A stretch of DNA of 64,000 nucleotides from contig VXAI01000046.1 in assembly GCA_013399305.1 (NCBI GenBank), positions 597,545-661,544 of the forward strand, read 5' to 3'. Below the pieces are notes generated by a model. It had not been told where the DNA came from. It worked only from the letters and a program-made list of their open reading frames with translations, and ran no database searches. The translations under genes and the position numbers were made by a program. Source of the DNA: Rostratula benghalensis. Taxonomy: Eukaryota > Chordata > Aves > Charadriiformes > Rostratulidae. This document shows, in pieces, positions 35,301 to 49,800 of the stretch (positions are counted from its first letter, which is position 1; the number at the start of each line of letters is the position of its first letter).

Positions 35301-38300
35301 TCACTGCTTTTCATCAAGTTTTCATAATTTATCTAGAAGTCTAGATATTTGCTGAAGAAACTATTTGGCTAGCTGGGTTTAGGTGTATGTATTACACTAA
35401 CAGAACAGAGACATAACTTGGGATTATGTAGTAAATATGTGCTTAAGATAGGCATTCCTGCAAAGTGGTTGGCTGGTCATGTGTTAACAGCACTGTGTAC
35501 TTGCTGTAGCTGAGCTTGAGAGAATTGATCAAAGTGCTTTTTGACACCTAAAGAGGAGATTGTTTCTTGATGGTAAAAGGAGTTAACTATTTTAAAATTT
35601 AACTGAGGATACATTTTGAAGTAATCATATATTAGATGTATTCATCAACCAAGTTTAAAAACTTGGAAAATTGAGTTAATGTTGTGTAATGAACCATTTC
35701 ACTGTTTTGTAGTGCTTTAACGCTATCATACTTTTAATTGCCAGCAATGGAATAATTCTTAATGACAAAATATTTTGCTTCATCTTATTACTCAAATGTG
35801 TTCTGGTTTTTATATGTGATCATAAACTTGTCTGCTGTAAAGATTTCAAACTCTGAGCTTGTTTTATGACTTTGCAATTTTGGGGGACTTCTGTAGTTTG
35901 CATGAGTTGTCTTGCACTGCTGTGTGTCTTGGTGTGATTAATATCAAAGGTCTTTAATTTGTGACATTTATGACATGAATGGATAACAGTCACATACACT
36001 TCATGATTCTGAATCGAGTCATACAGTTTAGAGGGCAATGTAAATTAAATATTCTTAGTTTTCAGATAGCTGTCTTAACAGCTCTTCATTAAGTCTTTAC
36101 CTAAAATGGCTTGAAAGAAAATACTACCCCATTTTTCCTCTTCAAGTGTTGATTCTGTAAGTTAATAGGCAAGTGTTTTGTTTGAAATGGGGGAATGCTA
36201 ATACTGATTGAGATTACTGCATCTTGATGCTTTTTGAGAAAGTTTGAGGACTGCTTTTAATTAGAGGGTGGTTTTGTAGGATGCAGATGATCTCATTCTA
36301 ATGAATCTTAATTATTTGCATAATATTTTTGTAGTCGTTCTTGAACTTTGTCTTCTGTGTAAAAGCATTAGAATTACATGTAGTAGGAATATTCGTTATG
36401 CCTAACCACTGAAAATACTTAAAATTAATTGGGATCTGGTTAAGTGAGAGGTTCTTCTTCCAGCTGCTGTCTTTTTTTTTCAAGATTTGAAATAGAATTT
36501 TTAAATAGTGAAGGAATGGATGATTTGTCATTGACTGCTGCCATTCACTTCAAAAATATACTCATGTTTAAGCTGTTATGTAATTTTCAGTTGGAAGCCA
36601 TCAGCTCTCCCATTACTAAGCACCCGTTCAGGCTCTGTATTGGTTAGCAAAAAATAAGATGTCTTGATTACTTTATTGAGTTACTCCAAGGCTGTAAGAG
36701 TGCAAGTATATAAAATGTTTGAATTTGAATTAACTGGTTATTGTATCTAGGCTGCTTGTTGAAATAAACCTAGGCAAGTGAACTGCCTTTCATTCTGTAG
36801 TGGCTTAGCATTTGGGTTGGTTTTTTTTGTCATCTTACACTAGTTAGAGGTTTCTCAAAGTGTACACTTTGTTGCTTTAATTTTTTTTTTTCTTTTTTTT
36901 GCTATAACTTAAATAGATCTGTGCTACAGTCAACAGAGCTTAAACAAAGATAATCACATTCAGAATGCAGAACTTTCTGGGGGGAACATGCTAATGAGTA
37001 TAACTAAGGCCTTTGCAAATCAGCACCTGATTGTGCTCACATAGAAAAAGTTCAGAGTTGTGTTTCTTAAGAAATCTCTAGAATTAAATAAAATTGTCCT
37101 CTTAATTTATCAGATTAAAAGGACAGGAAACTGTTGTGTGTAGGCTGGACACATAATATATGATGGTGAATTATGATTGTGTTCAAAGACAATAAGGTCG
37201 CTGAATAATTTTTTTTTTCTTTCATATCAAAATATTTTGTTGGGTTTCTAGAAAATCTTGTGATGAAATACAGGGTTATTGTGGGAGGGTCTGTCTTGGT
37301 TTTGGACTGAGGAAGGTTGACTAAGTGTGTTTTTGTAAAATGCTGGTGCATAAATAACAGACCTAAAAGACTGCCTTAAAGGTCATCTTGTGAGGACAAG
37401 AAAAAGGCTACTTACTGCTTGTTTTCTGTGTGCTTTTAGTAGGTTTGAATTCTGATTTCCTGTCCTTATTAGAAATTCTATAAAATGGAAGTCTTGGTCT
37501 TAATCTTTTCCAGGGAAATATGGTGCATGTATGTGAGAGGTAAGTACATGTATTGGGGGGGGGAGCATGTGAGAGCTCAGGAGCTGTAAGGGCAGAGAAG
37601 GGTAAATAGCTTTAACAGAGGCTTCTTTGTTTATTATATAGACTTTTTAAACTCTTACTGTTTATTCCCAAATCTTTTAAGTCCTAGATAGTGCATTCCA
37701 CTTAAACTTACATTGTTATTAAAATAACAATAATAATAATTGCCAAAAATGCAGTAGCCTTCTATTTAACACTTGAAAATAAGAAATATCTCCTACTGTG
37801 AATTGTGCTTTGATGAAGCGAAAGTAAGAACCTGTCCTGTTGTGTATACTGACAAGGGGAGGTTTAGTCCAATTCACACGTAGTTAGCTTTTGATTTACT
37901 GATACAAAACTACACCAATCTGCTGTAATTTTAGTAGACAGCAGCAACACTTTCTTAGTTATCACAAGGTATAGGCCTCACATTTAACAGTAATTGTTAC
38001 AAATGTCTGTAGGATTTCCAGTGAGAACATAAAAATGGATCTTTTCAGCTGACGTTCTAGGATCCACAAGATTCTTGACCTCCAGAAAGATCCAGTGAGC
38101 TTATGGCTTCTTTAGTTGTTAGTACTGCAGCATATATGCCTTTTTATTCCAGGTTACATCACTCAGAGAATTACATTAATTGCTTATGGCTATGAAGAGA
38201 ACACAAGCTGCCTGGATGAATGTATCAGTTTATACCTGGTGCAAGCAGAGATAAATCATTCTTCAGGGCCTGTTACAAATAATTAGCTCACAGCTGCTCC

Positions 38301-39908
38301 TGAAAGCATCGTGTTGTGAAACAGTCTAAGAAATGTTGATTTTACTCTGTTCTGTAGTCTCAATCTTGTATTGATTCATCCTATGACAAAATAAAGAAGA
38401 GAGTTGCACATTAGTGCTAGATGTAAGAGTGTTTAGGATTCTGAAGAATTTGGAAATTCAGGCAAAAGATTACAGACCTGGGTAGGCAATGCCACTTAAC
38501 CTGTTGTAGAACTTCCCCTCGCTGCCTTAGACTTTTTGTGCCTCTGTGCATATTCCAGCTATGCTGCTTAAGGAGCCTCATTTCCACAGAAGGTATATTT
38601 GCACAGATTATTTTTTTTCTTTAAGCAGGTTTCTGGTAGTCCAGCACAACCTGCTGTTAAGCCAGGTATAGCTATTTCTGTGCTTATGTAATTAATTGTT
38701 TTAGCATCTGATGTGTTTGGCAAATGATTTTTCAGATCAGTCAGCTCTGTGTTCTGATTCAGTGCATAAACATTTCTAGAAGAGCCTGGGAGGTGTTCCT
38801 TCAAACAAGTGGTGAGGGAGGGAGAAAAAGGAAGCACTTAACTGCTTAAATAGTGCAAATGTCAAATGTCTCCTGTAGCCTTATCTGAGGCACATAAAAG
38901 TGAATTAGTTACAGTAAAGAGTGCTTCAGTGGCTATCAGAGTCAGAACTAAATTCTTTTGTCATTTCCGTTTGGGAATTTGAACAGAAGTCAGGTATGTT
39001 AGATGGAGCTGGTTGAAGGTGAAAACATTGCTGAGGTTCCTGGTGCCTGTGTCTCTCGGTAATCTTCCAGTACAAAAGCTTTTCTTGGAAATGGTCATTG
39101 AGGCAAATGTTGTGGTGTTGTGTATTGACAGCTGAATATTTTGACAGGGAGGTGAACCTGCCTGGTACCTGACTATTGGGGGAACATGTGATGTGATATG
39201 CTCAGTTTCTGTCACAGGATGGAGTCAAAAGTACATAGCTTTGTACACTAATCTATGCTATTCACATGTGGTGGGGTTTTTTTTGTTTTGGTTTTTTTTT
39301 CCCAAAGAAACCCTACATAATGGATTGCTGTTTTACCCCAAAATAATGAGGGGTAAATAACAAAATCTCTCCTGGTTTGTTCCTTTTCCTGTTGGAAAAG
39401 AACTGTGAGCTCCAAGTTAACTGATTTTCAAAGCTCAGTTGTCACTATGCTTTATTGTGGTCAAGGTATTTCCATCCATATATACAATAATAGGGGGAGA
39501 TGCAGGCCTTATTTAAGCACGCAGCTTAGTTGATGGCTGTTAAAGCTATTTGTCTGATCTAAAGTAGCTTCTATCAGCAGTAGACTATAAAGCTCTCAAG
39601 CTTAAGCATTAGTAAAACAGACCTCGTCCGTACATTTTGCAGGGGACATATATTGGTATTTGCTCTTTGAAAGTGATGTTTGCAGTGACTGTAAGAACTT
39701 GGCTTCAATGCAAGTTATGAGAGTTTTGTCTTAACTTGGAACTCCATTGTGAAGCAGTACTATTAATATTGTGAAACGGTTATATTTCAGTTACTGCTGT
39801 TTTGCTTTTCTCATGGGGTTTAGACTTAGCAGTAAATGTTTTTTCTCATTTTGCTCCTGAAAAAGCTGATGTTTCTTTTTCTTGATGTGTATCTATTTTT
39901 ATTTCTAG
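29400..39908 (+). other. RNF111 intron 1 (10.5 kb)
   Basis: AT-rich intron with T-runs and A-rich/C4 low-complexity patches (for example 30536-30556 and 31695-31735) and three CAGCTG E-boxes in 54 bp (32961-33014). No alternative first exon or repeat of a known family was recognised. Confidence 0.65.
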
Positions 39909-40804
39909 GCCTTTCTTAAAACTTTCCATGTCTAAATGGACTCCTGAATGTAATATAGTTTATACTCTAAAAGCGGATATGAAGAGTGAAGTTCCTTCTG
40001 ATGCACCAAAGAGACAGGAGAGTCTGAAGGGGATCCTCTTGAATCCTGAGCCTATTGGGGCAGCCAAAAGCTTCACTGCAGAAGTTGAGATGATTGCCAG
40101 TAAAGTAGGGAATGAGTTCTCTCACTTATGTGGTGATTCTCAAAAGCAGAAGGACATGAGCGGCAACCGTACAGACCAAGACAAAAGTATCGTGGTGCGA
40201 AAAAAACGCAAGAGCCAGCAGGCTGGTCCTTCGTATACTCAAAATTGTCCTGATAAAGAAAACCAAGGAATCTTAGGATTAAGACAGCATCTAGAAACAC
40301 AGAGTGAAGACAATGATTCTTCTTTTAGTGACTGTATCTCTTCGCCTTCATCTAGCCTACATTTTGGAGACTCTGACACAGTAACATCTGATGAAGAAAA
40401 AGATGCTCCTGTAAGACACCCTCAGGCAGTGCTGAATACTACGAGTAGAACTCATAGCGCAAGGTCACACAAGTGGCCTCGGACTGAGGCAGATTCCGTA
40501 CCTGGGTTATTAATGAAAAGGCCCTGCTTTCACAGCAGTTCTTTAAGAAGACTTCCATATAGGAAGAGATTTGTGAAAACAAGTTCCTCACAGCGGACAC
40601 AGAACCAAAAAGAACGAATTTTAATGCAGAGGAAAAAGCGGGAAGTGTTAGCTAGAAGAAAGTATGCTTTGCTACCCAGCTCTAGCAGTTCCAGTGAGAA
40701 TGATCTCAGTAGTGAATCTTCTTCCAGCTCATCTACTGAAGGAGAGGAGGACTTATTTGTATCACCTGGTGAAAACCACCAGAACACTACAGCTGTTCCT
40801 TCAG
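39909..40804 (+). CDS. RNF111: RNF111 exon 2: start codon, N-terminal region, NLS
   Basis: Acceptor TATTTCTAG at 39908. Nineteen 5' UTR bases precede the ATG at 39928, followed by 292 codons plus one base. [43 protein letters not shown] and [20 protein letters not shown] match mammalian RNF111. The start is chosen by homology. Its context is weak (T at -3, T at +4), and the next in-frame ATG is codon 18. Ends PSG, donor G|GTAAAA. Confidence 0.97.
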
Positions 40805-43800
40805 GTAAAACTCAATTCCTGAGGTAGTTTTTATTAATGACCTTTCATCATATACAATGTACTTTTTCTCTAAGTGCTTTGGAGGTGTTGTTTTTATGTT
40901 TTTATAGATATTATACTACAAACAGACTTAATGCAAGTAACATGAACATTACACCATAAATTCTTGATGGGAAAAGTACATTCAGAGCTTGCAGTAAAAT
41001 TACATCAAATCTAGAATCTTTACCTTCAATGTAAGAGGTAAAGTTAATGGTTTCTAAACAATGTACTGTAAAGTTGCTGAATCTAATCGGTCATATGATG
41101 TGGAGCCAGTCCATGTATTATTTTTTTTTTAGCTGTTGGCTTGTGTTAAAAATTTTAGCTATTACAGCTGTGTTAACTGATTATGGAAATAACAATTCTG
41201 CCTGGTTTTAAAATGTAGAAATATATGCTGATACATAATTAACTGTGCTTGACAAAAAAAAAAAGAGAAGAAAAAAGTTGGTCATTGTGACAAGAGCCTG
41301 AAACAGGATTCATTTTAAGGTAGGTTCAGTATTGCAATAACAGAAAATTCTAAGGTCTGAAGTTCTGGAAGGCAAAGTGTTGTGTGTAAGTACCAAATGT
41401 TTTGTGTAGATAATGCAATAGTCTTGCAGCTGGCTTACACTGGTTTCTCTAGTAGGTCTTGACACAGTATTGGAGGGTATGCTTTAGTGTTTGGATTGGG
41501 GTTTTTTTGGGGGGTGTTTGGGGTTTTTTCTTTGGTTGGGGTGGTGGGGCTTTTTTGCCATCTACTAGTTTTCATGGACTCGCTTTAACCTTAAATTTGC
41601 CAAGTGAAAAGCAGTCCCAAGATTCGAACCAGTAACATTGATAGTTTTGTGATTGTGCCTTCTGTTTATCATTTCAGCTTTTCAGAGAGTGTGGCGAAGT
41701 AGATACGTAGAAAACAGCGTAGTGTTAATTTGTGCAACCATGTTTTTTGCCTACTGACAAAATGTGGTGTAGAAAGTTAAACAGTGTCTCAGACTGTGCT
41801 GACAACAACTGAAAACGCAAGACAGGTTTAAAAAAGTTTATAAAGTGTATGTTCATGTTAGGGCAGGATTTATGCTTGAATAGAACCTGAGTTCTGAAAA
41901 CTACATTACTTACTCTTGAGGGTGTTGAGATGCTGGAACAGGTTACCCAGAGAAGCTGTGGATGCCCTATACTTGGAGGTGTTCCAGACAAGGTTGGATG
42001 GGGCATTGAGCAACCTGGTCTAGTGGGACAGCTCAGGCAGTGGGGCTGGAACTTGATAGTCTTTAAGGTCCTTTCTAAGCCAAACCATTCTATGATCTTT
42101 TGTTACCCATTGTAGCAGGAAATAATTTGAGTATTGTTCTTGAATGTACTGTTTAAATGCCAGAAGTAAAATTTGTAATGCAAAAATGTTACTATGCTGC
42201 ATGAATAACTCTGAAATAGAAGAGTTATTGCACAGCCTTAATTATCTTCATGCATATGTGTGGGGACTGAAATGTTGTCTTTTAAGTGTAAAAATAGTTA
42301 CATTTGACATGCATGTTCAAGTATATTGAAGAGTATGATTTGTAAATATTTAATATGTGGGGATCTGCATAAACTCATATTAGAAAAACAATTTGGGAAA
42401 CTACTGAGTTAACACTTCTGTTTCCGAGTTAATAGTTTCTTCTCATTTTCAGAGAGGATGGAGTTTCATTTAACTGTAAAATGAGATGGTACCAATAGCA
42501 GCTCTCTTTCCCCAAAGAGCACCATGCAATGGTGAAACTGGTATATGGTCAGAAAATGTAGGTTGTGGCTTCTTAGGTGATTATCTGTTTCTAACCATGT
42601 TTTTTAAAGAGAGATTTTTAATTTTTTTGCCCATTTGAACTGGTAAAACCTACTGCCCTTAACACAAATTCAATTATTACCACTTCTGTGCTTTGATTTC
42701 TCTTGAAATGTGGAATAAATATTTCCATAGTGTATCTGTCCATAGGCGTTTCAGAAGAATCTGTTTGTAGAGAGATTTCTTCAAAAATTGATGTAAATAT
42801 CGGTGAATATTTGAGCTGTTTAGGTAATTTTGAATAACTCAGTGATTCATTGTGATGTTATTTTGATAGGTAGGAAGACTTGAACTTGCAATTTACTACT
42901 TCTAGTTATGTGGAAAAGTGCATTGTCCCTTTGCTTTACTTTCATACTACTTGCAAAGCAGACTGAAATAATGAAGTTGTTTATTGTCATGTCCTGAATG
43001 AAAAATCTGTTAACTGCACCAATTAATTTTAGATAAAAATACTGACATCAGTTGTAACTGAAATAAGGTGTGCTTTAAAGAATGTGTATTACGGAGACTG
43101 TACTCCAGTGCAGTGAGCTGAGAACTAATTTGAGCTTATAGTATGTGAATACTAGGGAGTTTTTTCCAGTGGAAATATGTATTGAGGGGAAATTTTTGAG
43201 CATTTCATTTACATTGCAGAGAAAATGGGAAGTTGAGCAGACTTCCTGTATAAAAGCGTCCTATTTTTAGTAAGATAAAAGTGTGATTAACACTTTCTGT
43301 AGCTTTCTGCTATTGTATAAGGCATTTCTAGTTATTAATTGGGACAGAAATGGGCCCAGCTGGAAAAATAGCTGTGTAACCTGTGTAGTGAGCAAGCGTG
43401 ATGGTGTTTCTGTATGAGTGAAAGTGTTGTAGTGCTAGGAATGCTACAGTAGCCTGTTTAGGGGAAGAACTTTTTTGCATGTGAAGGTTACGAATACATC
43501 TGCTAAAACTACAAAATATATTGAAGGACAAAGAACTTCTGCTAAGAATATGAAGTCTGCAGCATATATGTACAAGTCCTAGAGGATAGACTTAGGAAAG
43601 GAGGAGAATTTCTGTCAGGGCTCCAGCTGTTCTTCTGGTAGAACTTTGTGCTTTGAGAGCAGGAGAGTATTCAATAAGTATGCAATCCTGACACCTGAGA
43701 ATAGATTGTATTGTTTTAACAGCTGTTTGCCATGAAAGATAGTTGTCATCAGTTAAATCTGGAATGGCCAGATGAAGCTCATTTAGTAGATGGAGGACAG

Positions 43801-46800
43801 TTGGGGGCATAAGGACAGCGTGAAAACAACTATGTGTAGTTTACCAATACAGTTAACACTGAAGGGTGTAAGTGCTTTTAGGGGTGTATATTCTGATCTG
43901 AATGTTGATCAGTTGTTTTTAATTGAAATACTGGTATAACAGTTAAAATAACTGCAAACAGCATCATCTTTGCTGTGAAATGCACATTTTGATTCTGCAT
44001 TTTGTTTAGGTAACTCTGAAACTTTAAGCCTCAGAGGACCTGAAAAAACACCTCTAGAGACTCCTCTTTTGACTTTCCTTGTCAAAGGTGGCAAAATTTT
44101 TACTTTAATTGAATCTCTGTAATGTTATAATGCAAATTTTCTGATATACTTGTAGGAGTATTTAATTTTCAGCTTGGATTTAAAGGGCTGGGGGTGCCAT
44201 TTGGAAACAGCCAGGCTTGGGGTGTGTGTGTGTGGAATCTAGCAAAAGTTAAAACTGGAATAAGTTTTTAGCCTCACATATCCTGATTTGGCAGTAAAGC
44301 CAAACCACAGGAAAGGGAGAAAGTGTTGTTATAGAAAATGCTAGGCAGAACTTTGCATTGTCATAAATTGTTCACCTAATAGTACTTAAAAATCCTTCAG
44401 GGTCTGATGTGTTACCCTGTATTTTTCAACAGCTAGTGGTAGACAGGCCTTGCCTTATTCTTTAGAATATAATGCTGATGAGAAGCTCCTCCAGTTTTTG
44501 TTTAAGCTGCTTAGAATGATGACTGAGTTTACTCACTACCGTCCTTTTGATTCCTCTCACATACTTGTATTCTGTCTTCCCAAAATGTGGAATATAAACA
44601 TCTGCTATTTTAAAATCCAGAAGATGGTTAAAATATTGAACATTTTCACGTTAAACAACGTAACCATTTGTTAATGGATTCAAAATAAACATGTATTATG
44701 TGGAAATGAGCTGCTTGTTGTTAGAGTTGATTATTTTTCAGTTACTTAATCCCTCCTAAAACTATAGCGTGCCACTCCTTTCCTCACAGTAATGATGCAG
44801 CTTATAATTCAGAGCTTTAACCTGAATAGCATAAGTGGATGAGGAAGTCAATATGTGCCTTTTCTGTTGTGCCTCTTGTTAGAGAGGGTTTGGGAAAGAA
44901 CTGGGAACTGATGAGGAAAGAAGCACCTGGCTTTGTGAGCAGTCAACATTAACTGTCATTGCTGTAACTGTCTGCTGTGAATTAGAGCTTTAAATAGCTG
45001 TAGTAGTAAAAATTAGCATAGAATTCACTTCAGTACTTCCCTGTAGCTGCTGCAGCTTTCTGTGCTGAAAAGATGCTACTTCTCAAGGTGTCTTGCTGTA
45101 GCATTGCTGATAGGACTAAGATTTATGTGCTTGGTTAAGAACAGTCAGTAGTGTTTTGGATTAGCCTGTGTTAGTACAGCTCACAGTGGGACAAGATGTC
45201 CTTAATTCTGGTTGTTGACTGTCTTTTTCCACCAGGGTGCAGTCTCCTAAGCAGTTTCTATGTTTTTGAAAATGTCTTCCATCATGTACAGCTTTTGGAA
45301 AGTATATTCTGAATAAGTCTCAGATACAGAATAACTGTCGTCTCCTAACCTAGTGTCATGCAACACTAAGAGGACAGGCAGGTTCCTGTAGGGATCCTCA
45401 ACAGAATGATGATAGCTAAATCATAGTTACAATTAAAGCTTTATTTTCTTAGAAGGGTATGACTAGTGTAACACAGAACTTATTAATAGTGTGACATGGC
45501 ATTACTACAAATCAGTGTAGTGCAGTCAGGTACTACAATATAGTACAATGAAAATATAAAATCAATATAATACAATCAGTAAGTAGCATAATAGAATTTA
45601 TAATACAACTTAACTTACATCTAGTCACCTGGGACCTCTACCTCTGCACATCAGATCAAGTTTTGATGTGATTTGTTGTATCAATATAAAAATCATAATC
45701 TAAACTCAAAAAATCATATAAAAGAATAGGAATCACTTACTCAGTCCTGGGAGGATGCAGGTGATGGTGGGGACATCCCTGGCCACAGAGGGGTCATGGA
45801 TCTCACTGTCCAGTAGCAGTTCTGGTCCAGGTTCCTGCTTAGGACTGGTAACTGCTTGCTTTTACAGGCAGCTCTGTATGCTGTTACGCTTCCCGCTTCG
45901 GTGCTGGGGTCATCAACACCTGGCTGGCTGGGTGCCTGGGACCTTCAAGGCCAGCAGGGAAGGGAGTAATCAGCCTGGCGCCCAAGAATCTTGAGGCTGA
46001 TAGGGAGGGGAAGAAGATATCTGTTTGGTTTGTCTACTTGGTTCACAGGACCTTCAGAGTCTGAGAATGAGGGGAAAGGGAACAAGTGATCTGTTCAGTC
46101 GCAGAATGGTTGCTTGCCTCATAAAACAACATGAGTTACAGTGGCTGTATTACCAGGGGTCAGGAGCAGGGGGAACTGGTCACGCCTAGTTCAAGAAGTT
46201 TGAAAGTTGAAGCTGGGAGTACTCATTAACAGCACTAGTGGGATATTATTTTATCCTTTTCAAGCTGAATTGCTATCCAGGTAATTCTCTTGAACTCACC
46301 AGCACAAGGTGCTATAAAGGCACATACTACTGGCAAGTTCAAAAAGGCTTTACAGGCACTTAGTGACAGCTGTCCATGAGCAACGAATAGCAAAGAAAGT
46401 GCTCTCTGGCAGCTGTGACATTATTGTGGGTGGCGTGAGAGGTTTCAGTTAAAGATTTCAGTCTGGATTTTCTGCTCTCACTGCACAGTTTTGCCTGCTG
46501 CATCTGGCAGAGAGAACATGGGCCTCAGCAAACCCTTAGTCTGATCCAGTGAAAGTTTGAATCTCCAAATGAGTCATCTCTGTCACCGGAACTTGACTGC
46601 TTATTTTAAATCTCTTCTGTTTTCACTTATGGCTTGGTCAGACCATCTCATTCAAAATTGGGCATTGTAAAATTCCTTTGCTATCTTCCATGTAATATTT
46701 AAACCAGTTAGACTCCATGTGAATTGCGAAATACGTGTAAAATACCCTCCAGGAAGTTCTGCAATAATCTTACAACTTTCTGGGGAAAAAGATATGATAT

Positions 46801-49800
46801 CCTCCTGAACTAGATACTGGACTACACAGTATTATATTATTTTAGAAGTTATATTCTGCTTAATAAAGTACTTCAATCTGCAGATTTACGGTCTTTCTGA
46901 TGTAGGGCTTGGCGGAGAGAGTGTTTTGTTTTTTAAGGGATGATTATCATTTTGAGCATGTTCAAATTTGGATTTGAGCCAGTGTAATTTATTCTTTCCT
47001 CTAGGATGGCTGAGCAGTAGGTTTCTATCATAAAGCAGGCTTTAAAAAGAGAGAAGAAAAGCTTCTCTGGAGAAGTTACTAAGTATTACTGATTATTAGT
47101 CACATACAAAATCTAATTACTAGCTGCTGTTGATGGGTCTGAGTTTTTGGGATATGCAAAATTTGCAAATTAAAGTTCAGTGGCTTGCATGCACTGTAAA
47201 ATATGATTCATAGATGTGAGTAGGGGAAAAAAAGAACATGGGAAACTAACAAAATTCTTGATATAGATTTCAGTAGTTTTGTTTTTAACCTTCTTGTTTA
47301 AAATGTAGAATGAGTGGTAGCCCCAAGTCTAATTTAGTCACAGACAACTAGAGTATAATTTGCTTGCTGTGTTTTGTTATTCAGGAGATGACAGAGAAGT
47401 CGTAGATACTTGCAGGAGGATAATTTTCTGTTTGTTTTATAGCTATAGGTATTAAGCTGAAAGTAGTATGAAATATCTCTTGTAGATCTGCATAACGATT
47501 TTGATGCCAACAGCCCAGTGACTCTTCTCCTTGAAGGGGGATTACTTTCAAGGAGTGTAGGATTAGTATAGTAACTCTCTCCTACAGATTTAGCTCTTCT
47601 TTTAAGGGGTCAGTAATTTAGATGATACATTGATGAGTAAGGTATTGATATTTATACTTTAAGTAAGGTCAAATTTACTTGAAATTCATTCCAGACAGAA
47701 GATGACTGGTCAGTGACTGGTATGTGCTTAAATGCAAAGAAATGAAGTATGCTTTGTCATGGTGGACTATATAAAAACATCCTGTATAGTGGACTGCAGG
47801 TGAAAAGTAATACTGAGAAAGATGTGCAATTATGTTGCCATTTGGTGTATTTCTGGGTTTGGATTTTTTTATTTGTTTTGTTGTGGGTTTTTGGTGTGTT
47901 TTGTGCATTGTGCAGTACATTAGAACTGGAATTTACTGAAATATAAAATTCTCTTGGATTAATGCCGTTCCTAAGACATTTACTTTACGAGTGTGTGTAT
48001 ATATACCAAGCATATTCCCGTTTACAACTAAAGATGCAGACATCTTAAAGGGACGCTCAGCTGTTTACTGTTAACATATAGCCTTGGATTCACCAGATGG
48101 CTCCTAAAAGAGTTACATATGCAGTAAATATTTGAGGCATGCAGTGCCTCAAAACACACTCTTGAGCAAATATTTTTAGAAACAATATAACAAAACCTCT
48201 GAAAATCCATTTGTTTTATTTCTGGTAGTCGGTCATCTCACTGAAGAAAGTTTCCTTGTGCTTTACATGGCTGTGTGACTTAAAATTCAAGTCAACCATC
48301 TTGAACTACTCTGCCATACCAGTAGAGTTCACCTTCAGACACTAACTTAACCTGCAAGGTGACATTCTGTAGGACTGCAAAACGTCATGGCTATGCTAGG
48401 ATTAGGCCTGGAGTAGTAGTTCAAAGCAACAGACTTGAATTATAAGTGCATTTGGCAGAGCACTTCCTGACCCCCTGTTTTGGTACTATATAACATTCAA
48501 AAAGGCATCTTAAATTTCACTAGTTCTTTAGTATCAGTACAGTCTTAATTGCCTTATAAATGCAATGCTCTAATGCTAGGATAAATCCCTTACATCTGGG
48601 CTTGCTGAATTTTCAGGGATCTCTCCTGGGTAGCTGTGCTGCTGCTTATCTGCTGCAGGCACCCTGTATCCCTGTCAAGGAGACTCGCCTCCAAAACCTC
48701 ATTTGGACACTATTTCAGAGACTTTTCTTTGTTTTAACACTATCCTTTGTAGCAGCAGCTTGTTGAAATTGGAATAAACTGGTGTGGTTTTGTCTGTGAT
48801 GTTTCAAAACCTGTGTTCTCTTCCTTGTAGCAATGTATGAGGAAAGATGAAGAAAAAGTAAATCCCGGTGACAATGAAAGATCGGGATTTTTTACCTCTT
48901 GGTCGTACCTTCGCTGTGGCTAGTGACAGGCTGTGGAAGAGCTACCTCATGAGAATTATGAACATTAATTCAATGTTCTTTATGTTACTGAAGCTTTGCT
49001 ACTCAGCTGGCTCTTTATTGTTCAGATAAATATAATGAAATTCAATTTGTATTGGCTGATTGTCTAATTTCTGTTCTCCACATATATGTTTTTAATTTAA
49101 GCCAAGTTCACATGCTTAAACTTCTCCCCCTGGTGTGCTTCGAACAAAGCTCACTGGAAAGCCTTTTCTATTTAAAAGGGGGTGCAAAGTTGTGTATGGT
49201 CATAGCTTCTGTTCATAGGTTTTTTTCCTAGCAAGTTAATGTTATTAAGTGCCTTACAAATATTTACATAGTTTAGAGGGATTGTTTTTCTGCTTCATTT
49301 TGAAGAAGGTATGTATTATCGGCTGCTTGTATAAGAAAGCACTTCATGGAATGAAAACCCAGTCAGGTTTTGCTTTTGACTTGGGAGGGTGCTATTGGAA
49401 AGCTTAAGCAGTAGGAAATACCATACAGTTGAACTATATTTGTGCTATATCCTATTTTGACTATTTTCCTTAAGATTTTCTCTGTTATTGTGAAAATCAT
49501 AAAACCTGTTCATGCAGTAACAGTTCTGATGGTTTCTGCAGTCAGATTCACATGTATTCTGTAAAATCACATCTTAATTAAAAATTTGCTTAAAAAAAGA
49601 AAAGGATTAAGTAAAATAAACAAACCATGACACAGGTGAGTGTTTGAGTTGTGCAGATATTCAGTTGGGTATGGTTTTCTTGAGATGGGCTTGTGTTAGA
49701 ATTTAATTAAGGTGTACAGTGGAATGACATGGTATATGATTTTTGTCCTCAAGGAGGTGCTATTTATTTTCAGATATAATGGGATCACACTTAAACCTAA

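Noticed and set aside
48800..48900. Possible small RNA or hairpin in RNF111 intron 2
   Set aside because: No convincing C/D or H/ACA boxes, tRNA fold or precursor stem could be supported by eye.
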